Source: Chloroflexota bacterium
GTDB lineage: Bacteria; Chloroflexota; Limnocylindria; Limnocylindrales; CSP1-4
Length of the DNA: 5,377 bases
Direction: 5' to 3'
Assembly: GCA_021786265.1 (NCBI GenBank)
Contig: JAJYNP010000156.1
Location: 1 to 5,377 of the forward strand
In this document: positions 1-5,350 of the stretch, one piece after another
Layout of the letters: each line of letters begins with the position of its first letter
Position numbering within the stretch: position 1 is the first letter of the stretch
Notes under the pieces: generated by a model
Told to the model about the DNA's origin: nothing
Databases searched by the model: none
Seen by the model: only the letters and a program-made list of their open reading frames with translations
Program-made: the position numbers and the translations under genes

Positions 1-106
1 TGACCGTGGCGGTCGTCGTGAAGCCGCTGGTGCAGTCGACCGAGAAGTTGTAGGTGCCCTGCACCGGGTCGATCCCGGAGAAGGCCTTGGTGATGGTCAG
101 GCTGCC
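1..106 (-). repeat. Direct repeat copy 2 (start of second DUF5979-like unit)
   Basis: These 106 bases are identical, base for base, to 319-424. They encode the first 35 residues of the second 106-residue unit. The period is 318 bp, exactly 106 codons. The copy may continue beyond the window edge. Confidence 0.95.
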
Positions 107-1012
107 GAACTGCTGCGAGGTCGAGTTGGTGACGGTGACCGTGCTGGTCTCGTCATTCGAGATCGAGATGCCGCCGCTGGGGTCGTAGCTCGGCGTCCAG
201 GCGGCGTAGCCGGTCGGCGGCTGCGTCGAGGTCGCGAGGTCCTCGGTGACGGTGCAGCTGTTGGGCGCCGGGATGTTGTCCACGGTCGTGGTGAAGGGGC
301 CGCTGCCCGAGCCCACCGTGACCGTGGCGGTCGTCGTGAAGCCGCTGGTGCAGTCGACCGAGAAGTTGTAGGTGCCCTGCACCGGGTCGATCCCGGAGAA
401 GGCCTTGGTGATGGTCAGGCTGCCAACAGGGGGGAGCGGGCACTGGATGACGAGAGGAATCGTCTTGCCGCTGGTGCCAGACGTCGCGCCACCTTGGGCT
501 CCGATCTGCGTGTGCACAATGATGGAGCCACTAAACGGCTGCTGAATGGCGAAGGAGCCTTCCCAGGCGGTTGTGCCATTCGACGCGAAGGCCGTGAGGA
601 CCTTGTTGCTGATGTCGTTGATCGCAACCCAGTTGTTGTCTTGCGTGACCGGCGAGGTCAGGGTGTATTGGCCGACGGCCTCGCTCATCACATACATGAT
701 CCCCGACGTGCAGTTGTAGCGAAGATAGACGTCGGAGAGGTTGGCCTTGTCCCCGCCCTGGTTCCAGCCGTCGTACTGGTGGGCGAAGAAGTCTTGAGGG
801 GTCCACTCGTTGGGATTGCCGTCGACGGTGATCCCCGTGGGGCCAAACTCATAACTGGGCTGAGGGGGATTCGCCGGAACAGTCGGCGTTGACGCGGCAA
901 CGGGCAACGCAGTAGGTCCCACCAGAAGGCCGAGGAGAACGACGGCCGATCCGAGCCACGCAAGGCGTGCCCTCGCTCGGCCCGGTGAGGATGAGTAACT
1001 GTGCGTGTTCAT
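1..1012 (-). CDS. Secreted surface protein with tandem DUF5979-like repeats (partial, 3' end outside window)
   Basis: Reading the minus strand from ATG at 1012 gives 337 uninterrupted codons that run off the window edge without a stop. Residues 1-40 form a signal peptide: a basic stretch (R12, R14, R16), a hydrophobic core around residues 18-36, and a likely cleavage after V-A-A (38-40). Residues about 54-195 are a unique domain with the motif VDGNPNEW (63-70), DVYLRY (94-99) and cysteines C101 and C191; the DGNP-W start vaguely recalls CBM9/DOMON-type beta domains, but this is weak. From G197 begins a 106-residue repeat (GSLTITKAFSG...), with C221 and C253 probably disulphide-bonded, ending in TVTVTNS. 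A second copy starts at G303. The GSLTITK start and paired cysteines match DUF5979-type domains of Gram-positive surface proteins (family knowledge). A GGGGAG ribosome site lies 9 nt before the ATG. Probably an exported, cell-surface stalk or adhesin; the C-terminal anchor is not visible. Function unknown. Confidence 0.9.
   Translation of the reverse strand, partial: MNTHSYSSSPGRARARLAWLGSAVVLLGLLVGPTALPVAASTPTVPANPPQPSYEFGPTGITVDGNPNEWTPQDFFAHQYDGWNQGGDKANLSDVYLRYNCTSGIMYVMSEAVGQYTLTSPVTQDNNWVAINDISNKVLTAFASNGTTAWEGSFAIQQPFSGSIIVHTQIGAQGGATSGTSGKTIPLVIQCPLPPVGSLTITKAFSGIDPVQGTYNFSVDCTSGFTTTATVTVGSGSGPFTTTVDNIPAPNSCTVTEDLATSTQPPTGYAAWTPSYDPSGGISISNDETSTVTVTNSTSQQFGSLTITKAFSGIDPVQGTYNFSVDCTSGFTTTATV
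319..424 (-). repeat. Direct repeat copy 1 (start of first DUF5979-like unit)
   Basis: This is the partner of 1-106, with no mismatches. Identity stops sharply at the unit's N-terminal edge, where the unique domain (residues up to V196) begins. The whole first unit occupies 107-424. Confidence 0.95.
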
Positions 1013-1021
1013 CGATGGGTG

Positions 1022-1027
1022 CTCCCC
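1022..1027 (-). promoter_or_regulatory. Ribosome binding site of the secreted protein
   Basis: GGGGAG on the minus strand, 9 nt upstream of the ATG at 1012. It supports this start, which also places a textbook signal peptide at the N-terminus. Confidence 0.6.
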
Positions 1028-1093
1028 GGATGAATGCGGCCGCCGGATATATCGGCGGGCGGCGCCCCTGACGCGCCAGCGACAGAATGCTGC

Positions 1094-1120
1094 GCTATAG
1101 GAGGTACCGCGTCTAGTACC
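1094..1120 (-). promoter_or_regulatory. Candidate activator-type promoter with tandem GGTAC sites
   Basis: On the minus strand GGTACT (1120-1115), six bases, then GGTACC (1108-1103), i.e. direct repeats 12 bp apart; the outer GGTAC/GTACC also form an inverted pair. Nine-odd bases' worth of spacing further on comes TATAGC (1099-1094), a possible -10 box. No TTGACA-like -35 is present; the repeats sit where a -35 would be, as expected of a regulator-dependent promoter. This would give a leader of roughly 75 nt for the surface protein. An alternative -10 is within GATATATC at 1046-1053. Inference only. Confidence 0.3.
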
Positions 1121-1445
1121 TTTGGCGGTGGGAGAGCCCTTTCAGGTTCACTTACGGGGCCAGCTGTCAACGAACGGGCCTGATTCCGGTGACGGCGGGC
1201 ACCGAGGGTCCTATCTGCGACCCAGGACGAACCGGCCGGGTGGGCCGCCAACGGTCATGGCCCGACCGGCGTCGAGGCCCGGTACCAGGGTCCGGGGGTC
1301 GGGGCGAGCCTCGCGAGACACCTTCGTGGCGCCCGGCACCTGCAGCGGGCGGCGGCAGGCGCGTCGTGGCAGGCGCGCCGTGGCCCCTCGCCTACGGGAC
1401 GGGCGGCCCGTGCGACGGCCCTCCCGGGGGGCGCATCATCCCCCG

Positions 1446-2876
1446 GTGCTGCTCCGCTACCTGCGCTCGCTGACCGGGTTCGAGCGCGACGCCCGGCTGT
1501 TCCTGTTCGTCACCCTGGCCTCCGGCTCGGCCGTCAGCCTGTGGTGGATCGACTTCAACCTTTACCTGCGCAGCCTGGGCATCGACCCGGCGCTGATCGG
1601 GCTGGTCGCGACGGCGGGATCGGCGGCCTCGCTGGTGATCGCGTTCCCTGCCAGCATCGTGTCGGACCGGGTCGGGCGGCGGCTGGTACTGCTGGGCGGG
1701 ACGGCGCTCATGACGGCCGCGTTCGCGGGGCTCCTGGTGACCAGCGCGCTGCCGGCGCTGTTCCTGCTGGCCGCGGCGTTCGCGGCGGGCAGCGGCGCGA
1801 TGAGCGTGGTCGCGCAGCCGTTCCTGGCCGAGCATTCGCGGGCGGAGGAACGCAGCGAGCTGTTCGCGGTGCAGTTCGCGATCGGGAACGGGACGAACGT
1901 GGCGGCCGCGCTGGTCGGCGGGTTCATCGCGCAGCAGGTGGCGTCGGCGGGAGGCTTCGACCCGCAGGGGCCGCAGGCGTACCGGGTGTTGATCGCGCTG
2001 ATGGCGGGGTTGGGTGTGGTGGCGGTGCTGCTGCTCACGCGATTGGGCGACGATCGGCCGGCGCGGGGGCATGCGGCGGTGGGTGCGCGGGCGGGGTCGG
2101 TCGGGTCGGTCGGGTCGGTCGGGTCGGTCGGGTCGGTCGGGTCGGTCGGGTCGGTCGGGTCGGTCGGGCGTGGAGTGTCCGCCGGTGGCGCAACCACGGC
2201 GCGGCGCACGGTCGGCCTCTCCGCACTTCTGCGCGACGGGATCCGCATCTCCGACCGAAGCGACTTCGCGCGGCTCCTGATCCCGGGCTTCCTGATCTCG
2301 CTGGGCGCCGGGCAGGTGATTCCGTTCCTCAACGTGTTCATCCAGGGCCGCTTCGGGCTCCCGCTGGCGTCGCTGAACGCGCTCTTCGCGATCACCGGCC
2401 TGGGCACGCTGGTCGCCACCCTGATCCAGCCCGCGCTCGCCAGGCGGTGGGGGAAGATCGGATCGGTGGTGCTGGTCCAGGCGGCCAGCATCCCGTTCAT
2501 CGTGGTGCTCGGCTTCTCGCCGATCTTCTGGACGGTGGCGGTCGCGATGGCTGTCCGCAACTCGCTGATGAACGCGGGCAACCCGATCGTCGGGGCGTTC
2601 GTGATGGAGCGCGTGCGGCCGGAGGAGCGGGCCACCTTCTCGGCGGCGAGCTCGCTGCTGTGGGCGCTGGGCTGGGTGATCGCGGGGCCGTGGTACAGCC
2701 TGCTGCAGGCGACGCTCGGCTTCAACGCCGGCTACACCGTGAACTTCGTCACGATCATCGTGCTGTACACGGTGGGAACGGCGCTGTACTGGGCCTGGTT
2801 CGGGCGGAGCGAGCGGGAGAAGCGGCTCCGGTCGGGGGCGACCGAGGAGGAGCGGGGGGCGCGAGCTGTGGCGTGA
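1446..2876 (+). CDS. MFS transporter, 12 transmembrane segments, with Gly-Ser-Val repeat loop
   Basis: A 476-residue major facilitator superfamily permease of the cytoplasmic membrane, probably proton-coupled export of small molecules; substrate unknown. Two six-helix halves are visible: the first from about residue 18 (LFLFVTLASG) to 198, the second from about 276 (LLIPGFLISL) to 455. The family's motif A is seen after helix 2 at residues 70-79 (SIVSDRVGRR). The central cytosolic loop (about 199-275) contains eight perfect GSV triplets (217-240). The C-terminal tail is charged (SEREKRLR). I chose GTG 1446 because hydrophobic MFS-like sequence begins just after it; a G-rich stretch ending near 1433 could be its ribosome site, though spacing is long. 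In-frame alternatives are GTG 1410, GTG 1380, ATG 1257 and TTG 1122, but they add an Arg-rich, low-complexity extension. No partner gene is adjacent on the same strand that looks functionally linked. Family certain, start uncertain. Confidence 0.88.
   Translation: MLLRYLRSLTGFERDARLFLFVTLASGSAVSLWWIDFNLYLRSLGIDPALIGLVATAGSAASLVIAFPASIVSDRVGRRLVLLGGTALMTAAFAGLLVTSALPALFLLAAAFAAGSGAMSVVAQPFLAEHSRAEERSELFAVQFAIGNGTNVAAALVGGFIAQQVASAGGFDPQGPQAYRVLIALMAGLGVVAVLLLTRLGDDRPARGHAAVGARAGSVGSVGSVGSVGSVGSVGSVGSVGRGVSAGGATTARRTVGLSALLRDGIRISDRSDFARLLIPGFLISLGAGQVIPFLNVFIQGRFGLPLASLNALFAITGLGTLVATLIQPALARRWGKIGSVVLVQAASIPFIVVLGFSPIFWTVAVAMAVRNSLMNAGNPIVGAFVMERVRPEERATFSAASSLLWALGWVIAGPWYSLLQATLGFNAGYTVNFVTIIVLYTVGTALYWAWFGRSEREKRLRSGATEEERGARAVA
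2094..2165 (+). repeat. 9-bp minisatellite, 8 perfect copies (GGGTCGGTC)
   Basis: Eight uninterrupted copies of GGGTCGGTC, followed by a partial GGG, inside the MFS gene. Each unit encodes Gly-Ser-Val, so copy gain or loss keeps the reading frame and only changes loop length between the two halves of the permease. All copies are identical, pointing to recent slippage expansion. Confidence 0.97.
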
Positions 2877-2927
2877 GGGAGGGTGTGCGCGGCGTCCCCC
2901 GGCAAGCAGCGGTAGATCGACCGTAAA

Positions 2928-2966
2928 TGCCCGGGCAATCCCGCGGTGAGTCGGCCCGGGCACAAT
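2928..2966 (+). promoter_or_regulatory. Promoter and twin GCCCGGGC palindromes ahead of the XRE fragment
   Basis: TGCCCGGGCA (2928-2937) is a perfect 10-bp palindrome; a second core GCCCGGGC lies at 2954-2961, about 25 bp (2.5 helical turns) away. CACAAT (2961-2966), a plausible -10 box, abuts the second core and lies 7 nt before GTG 2974, so the transcript would be leaderless. The arrangement suggests an autoregulatory operator of the XRE regulator. Inference from spacing and symmetry only. Confidence 0.4.
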
Positions 2967-2973
2967 CGGTCCC

Positions 2974-3378
2974 GTGGACTTCCAGCGAACCGGGTCGGCG
3001 CTTCGCGCGGTGCGGGTCCACCGCGGCAAGACGCAGCGCGAGCTGGCCCGGGACGCCGGCGTGTCGGACACCGCGGTCTCGCGGATCGAGCGGGTCAGGC
3101 TCGATCGAGAAGGCGGCGCCGGCCATGACCGGGTGCTCGGCCCGCAGGAGTCCCGAGCCCGAACTCGAAGGCCTCGCGATCGATCGCCTGCAACTCGCCG
3201 ATGCGGAGCTCGACGCGCGGACACGGAGGCCAGCCCGTTCACCTGCGCCACCTCGGCCGCCTTGACGATCACGGCCTCGGCCAGCGCCCACTTGTGCATC
3301 CGTCAATGGCAGATGGCGCGCGACGCTGGCAGTGCCCGGGTCGCGGCAGACACCGGTCGGCGCGCCCCGGACCGCTGA
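2974..3378 (+). pseudogene. Truncated XRE-family helix-turn-helix regulator, fused to unrelated antisense sequence
   Basis: From GTG 2974 the first 40 residues are a clear Cro/CI-type HTH: residues 20-39 carry the pattern TQ-x2-LA-x2-AGVS-x3-VSRIE typical of the HTH_3 family. After about R40-D44 the homology stops and the frame continues to a TGA at 3376-3378 through Arg-rich sequence without domain character. That downstream sequence is better explained as the antisense of a hypA remnant (3091-3299). XRE regulators normally carry two further helices to finish the five-helix DNA-binding domain, and often a longer C-terminal part; both are missing. The 134-codon chimeric frame could still be translated, so an intact small protein cannot be excluded, but a broken gene is more likely. 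Its promoter region looks intact. Confidence 0.65.
3091..3299 (-). pseudogene. hypA: Remnant of hydrogenase nickel metallochaperone gene hypA (N-terminal part, frameshifted)
   Basis: On the minus strand ATG 3299 reads MHKWALAEAVIVKAAEVAQV then NGLASVS, matching the N-terminus of HypA/HybF (Met-His start that binds nickel, Ala-rich helix 1). The frame then breaks near 3212-3217; one base skipped restores VELRIGELQAIDREAFEFGL, the typical HypA strand-helix with R-x-GEL. A second one-base skip near 3149-3154 restores LLRAEHPVMAGAAFSIEPDP, the next helix and strand. Homology ends at about 3091, where the XRE fragment begins on the opposite strand. The C-terminal zinc domain with its two CxxC pairs is absent, and residue 3 is Lys instead of the usual Glu. 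HypA delivers nickel during [NiFe]-hydrogenase maturation; this copy cannot do so. Two extra bases plus truncation make it a pseudogene. No other hydrogenase gene is visible in the window. Confidence 0.75.
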
Positions 3379-3402
3379 TCGGCGCGACACGAGCGATGCG
3401 GC
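3300..3402. other. Intergenic remnant upstream of marR-like gene
   Basis: About 100 bases between the hypA remnant's start and the MarR promoter. A minus-strand TGA just before the hypA ATG could be the end of a lost upstream gene, but the residues in front of it are not recognisable. No terminator or RNA seen. Confidence 0.35.
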
Positions 3403-3422
3403 TAGTATGTAGTCATGACTAC
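3403..3422 (+). promoter_or_regulatory. Leaderless promoter -10 box and 14-bp palindromic operator over the MarR start codon
   Basis: TAGTAT (3403-3408) is a good -10 hexamer ending 6 nt before ATG 3415, so transcription would begin at or beside the A of the start codon. GTAGTCATGACTAC (3409-3422) is a perfect 14-bp palindrome centred on the ATG. There is no Shine-Dalgarno in the available space. A 17-bp-spaced -35 box is not evident (3380-3385 is CGGCGC). MarR dimers bind palindromes of this kind to block their own promoter (family knowledge); the position between -10 and the first codons fits repression. Confidence 0.65.
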
Positions 3423-3957
3423 GATCACAGCGACGGACGCGAGCCCCACCCCGGGCCGTGACGCACCGCCGGCGTTTGGACTCGAGGCCGGGCTCGGCTT
3501 CCGGCTGGGCCGCGCCCACCGCAGACTGCGCGCCGCGTGGGAAACACACATCGCCGATCTCGGGCTGAGCGGCGCGCAGGCCACCGTGCTGCGGGCCGTC
3601 GCGGAGGTGCCTGATACGGGCCTCCGTGAGCTCGCCCGGCGCGTGGGCACAGATCCCGTGAACGTCAAGCGGCTGGCCGACGGCCTCGAGCGCGCCGGCC
3701 TCCTCGCCTCCGCGTCCGACACCGCCGATCGGCGGCGACGGGTGCTGCGCCCGACGGCACAGGGACAGCTGCGGAGCCACGAGCTGGCCGAACGGGCGGC
3801 GGCGTGGAACCGTCAACTGGCGACGCTCGTCGACCCGGCCGACCTGGCTACGCTGCTCGTCCTGCTGGATCGCCTCGAGACCGGCATCGCCGCGCTGCCG
3901 GGCCACGTTTCAGCCACGCGACCCGCGGCGGTGCGACCCGCTGGCGACGATGCCTGA
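3415..3957 (+). CDS. MarR-family transcriptional regulator
   Basis: A 180-residue winged-helix regulator, likely a ligand-responsive repressor of its own operon and the exporter behind it. The N-terminus (1-20) is a polar, Pro-rich arm; residues 25-48 form dimerisation helix 1; LSGAQATVLRAV (51-62) is the conserved helix 2 start; RELARRVGTDPVNVKRLADGLERAGLL (71-97) holds the HTH, with recognition helix about 80-93; the wing (98-114) bears the family signature D-x-x-D-R-R (102-107) followed by L-x-P-T-x-x-G. C-terminal helices (about 117-165) complete the dimer interface. Length is slightly above the usual 140-170 because of both tails. The ATG start is favoured by the -10 box 6 nt upstream and by the palindrome across it. 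The last 8 bases overlap the exporter gene, implying translational coupling. The ligand cannot be told from sequence. Confidence 0.92.
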   Translation: MTTITATDASPTPGRDAPPAFGLEAGLGFRLGRAHRRLRAAWETHIADLGLSGAQATVLRAVAEVPDTGLRELARRVGTDPVNVKRLADGLERAGLLASASDTADRRRRVLRPTAQGQLRSHELAERAAAWNRQLATLVDPADLATLLVLLDRLETGIAALPGHVSATRPAAVRPAGDDA

Positions 3958-5350
3958 ACACGGGGGCCAGGACCGGCAGGGGCGCGGCGCGAGCAGGCTG
4001 CCGGCGGCCTTCAGGGTACCCGCCTTCCGCTGGTACTGGACGAGCCAGCTTGTCTCCGGGGTGGGGACGTGGGCCCAGGCGGTGGCCCAGAGCTGGCTGG
4101 TGCTCGAGATCACCCACTCGGCGGTGGTGCTGGGCATGGTCACCATGCTGCAGTTCCTGCCGCTGCTGATTTTCCCCCTGCTGGGCGGCGTGATCGCCGA
4201 CCGGCTGCCTCGTCGACGCCTCCTGATGGCGACCCAGGGCGCGGCGCTGGTGCAGGCCCTGATCCTGGGGACACTCGTGGCGACCGGGACGGTGCAGCTC
4301 TGGGAGGTGGCCGTCCTGGCGCTGCTGCTGGGTCTGACCAACGCGTTCAACAACCCCGCAGCCCAGGCGTTCGTCCCCGAGCTCGTGGGCACGGATCTGG
4401 TGGCCGACGCGGTGGCCATCAACAGCATCCAGTTCAACCTGGCGCGCATGCTCGGCGGCGCGGTCGGTGGCCTCGCGGTCGCCTGGTGGGGAATCGGCGG
4501 GGCCCTCTTCCTCAACGCGGCAAGCTACGTGCCCGCAGTCGCGGTGCTGGCGATCATCCGGCCGGCGCACGCGGTGGCCCGGCGGCGGAGCGACGTGCGG
4601 CTCCGTGGCGAGCTGGCCGAAGGCCTGCGGTACGCCTTCGGTACTCCCCCGGTCCGCCGGGTGGTCGCGCTCTTCGGGGTGGTCGGGCTGCTCGGCTTCA
4701 ACTGGCAGGTTGCCTTGCCGCTGCTCGCGGTGGCCCTGCACGGCGGGGTGACCGCCTTCGGCACCCTCATGTCGGCCCTGGGCGCGGGCTCGTTGATCGC
4801 CGGCGTGGTCCTGGCGCGGGACCGGCGGCCCAGTGATCGGCGTCTGGCCCTGGGCGGCCTCGCGCTGGGCGGCCTCCTCGTGCTGCTGGGCGTCTCATCC
4901 TCGTACGGGGTCACTCTCGCGCTCATGGTGGCCGCCGGGTTCGCGGGCGTCGTCGCGGCCATCAACGCCAATACCCTCCTGCAGCTGCGGACGCCCGACG
5001 CCCTGCGGGGGCGGGTCATGAGCCTCTACGTGCTGTTGATGGGTGGTACGACTCCGGTCGGGGCACTGCTCCTGGGGGCCATCGCCGGTGGATGGGGGAT
5101 CCAGGTCGGGCTCCTCGTCTTCGGGATCGTGACGCTGCTGGCCATCGGGACGATCCAGGCCCGTGCAGGCACGGCGTCAGCCACCGTCCGCGTCGATCCC
5201 GGGCCCACCAGCCTGCCCGCGTTCGGGACGCCCCCCGGCACCGTGCCCGGGACGGCTCCCGGTGCTGTGCCGAACGTCCCGCTCGCCACCGCGCCCGCTG
5301 GCGTCCTGGGTCTGCGCACCGGTCCCGACCCGGCGGCAGGGAAGCGATGA
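3950..5350 (+). CDS. MFS exporter of the EntS-like MFS_3 family
   Basis: A 466-residue major facilitator permease of the inner membrane, probably drug or metabolite/siderophore efflux by proton antiport. Hallmarks of the EntS/MFS_3 group are visible: FRWYWTSQLVSGVGTWAQ (26-43) opening helix 1, WLVLEIT (49-55), motif A GGVIADRLPRRR (79-90), NAFNNPAAQAFVPELV (131-146), NSIQFNLARMLGGAVGG in the middle, and a second six-helix half starting near VRRVVALFGVVGLLGFNW. A 20-residue polar N-terminus precedes it. The last roughly 60 residues (about 404-466) are an unusual Pro/Gly/Ala/Thr-rich cytosolic tail with GT(P/V/A)PG-like repeats. The start ATG 3950 lies inside the last codons of the MarR gene (8-bp overlap) and has no strong ribosome site, so it probably depends on coupled translation. 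The stop overlaps a following ATG. Substrate unknown; MarR control suggests an exporter induced by its toxic cargo. Confidence 0.92.
   Translation: MPEHGGQDRQGRGASRLPAAFRVPAFRWYWTSQLVSGVGTWAQAVAQSWLVLEITHSAVVLGMVTMLQFLPLLIFPLLGGVIADRLPRRRLLMATQGAALVQALILGTLVATGTVQLWEVAVLALLLGLTNAFNNPAAQAFVPELVGTDLVADAVAINSIQFNLARMLGGAVGGLAVAWWGIGGALFLNAASYVPAVAVLAIIRPAHAVARRRSDVRLRGELAEGLRYAFGTPPVRRVVALFGVVGLLGFNWQVALPLLAVALHGGVTAFGTLMSALGAGSLIAGVVLARDRRPSDRRLALGGLALGGLLVLLGVSSSYGVTLALMVAAGFAGVVAAINANTLLQLRTPDALRGRVMSLYVLLMGGTTPVGALLLGAIAGGWGIQVGLLVFGIVTLLAIGTIQARAGTASATVRVDPGPTSLPAFGTPPGTVPGTAPGAVPNVPLATAPAGVLGLRTGPDPAAGKR

Larger units (their letters stand above)
1013..1445. other. Divergent intergenic region between the surface protein and the MFS gene
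   Basis: These 433 bases separate two divergently transcribed genes. The left part (about 1040-1130) is the least GC-rich and holds candidate -10 boxes for the minus-strand gene and a pair of GGTAC repeats. The right part (1122-1445) is open in the frame of the MFS gene but encodes an Arg/Gly/Pro-rich low-complexity stretch without recognisable domain. At 1354-1381 a 14-bp unit (GGCAGGCGCGTCGT) is repeated in tandem with one mismatch; 14 is not a multiple of three, which favours a non-coding reading. No RNA gene was recognised here. Confidence 0.6.

Noticed and set aside
494..892. A plus-strand frame of 132 codons within the secreted protein region.
   Set aside because: The minus-strand frame has a signal peptide, ribosome site and repeat domains across the same bases; the plus-strand frame shows none.
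2094..2165. CRISPR-like array.
   Set aside because: Units are 9 bp with no spacers and encode an in-frame tripeptide repeat; this is a minisatellite.
2910..2923. Possible terminator hairpin (CGGT...ACCG) after the first MFS gene.
   Set aside because: Only four outer pairs with mismatches, no T-run following; too weak to call.
1541..2926. A 461-codon plus-strand frame overlapping the first MFS gene.
   Set aside because: Gly/Arg-rich shadow in another frame of a clear 12-helix permease; no domain of its own.
1392..3299. A 635-codon open frame on the minus strand beginning at the hypA-like ATG.
   Set aside because: Only its first ~29 residues resemble HypA; the rest is Arg/Pro-rich sequence antisense to the XRE fragment and to the well-supported MFS gene. 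It is open because stops are rare at this GC content.
3087..3299. The minus-strand ATG 3299 start as a TetR-type regulator N-terminus.
   Set aside because: The helix followed by NGLASVS briefly resembles TetR, but the Met-His start and the frame-corrected VELRIGELQAIDREAFEF continuation fit HypA much better.
3848..4741. A 297-codon minus-strand frame opposite the MarR and exporter genes.
   Set aside because: His/Gln/Arg-rich antisense composition typical of shadows; the plus strand carries two unmistakable family signatures here.
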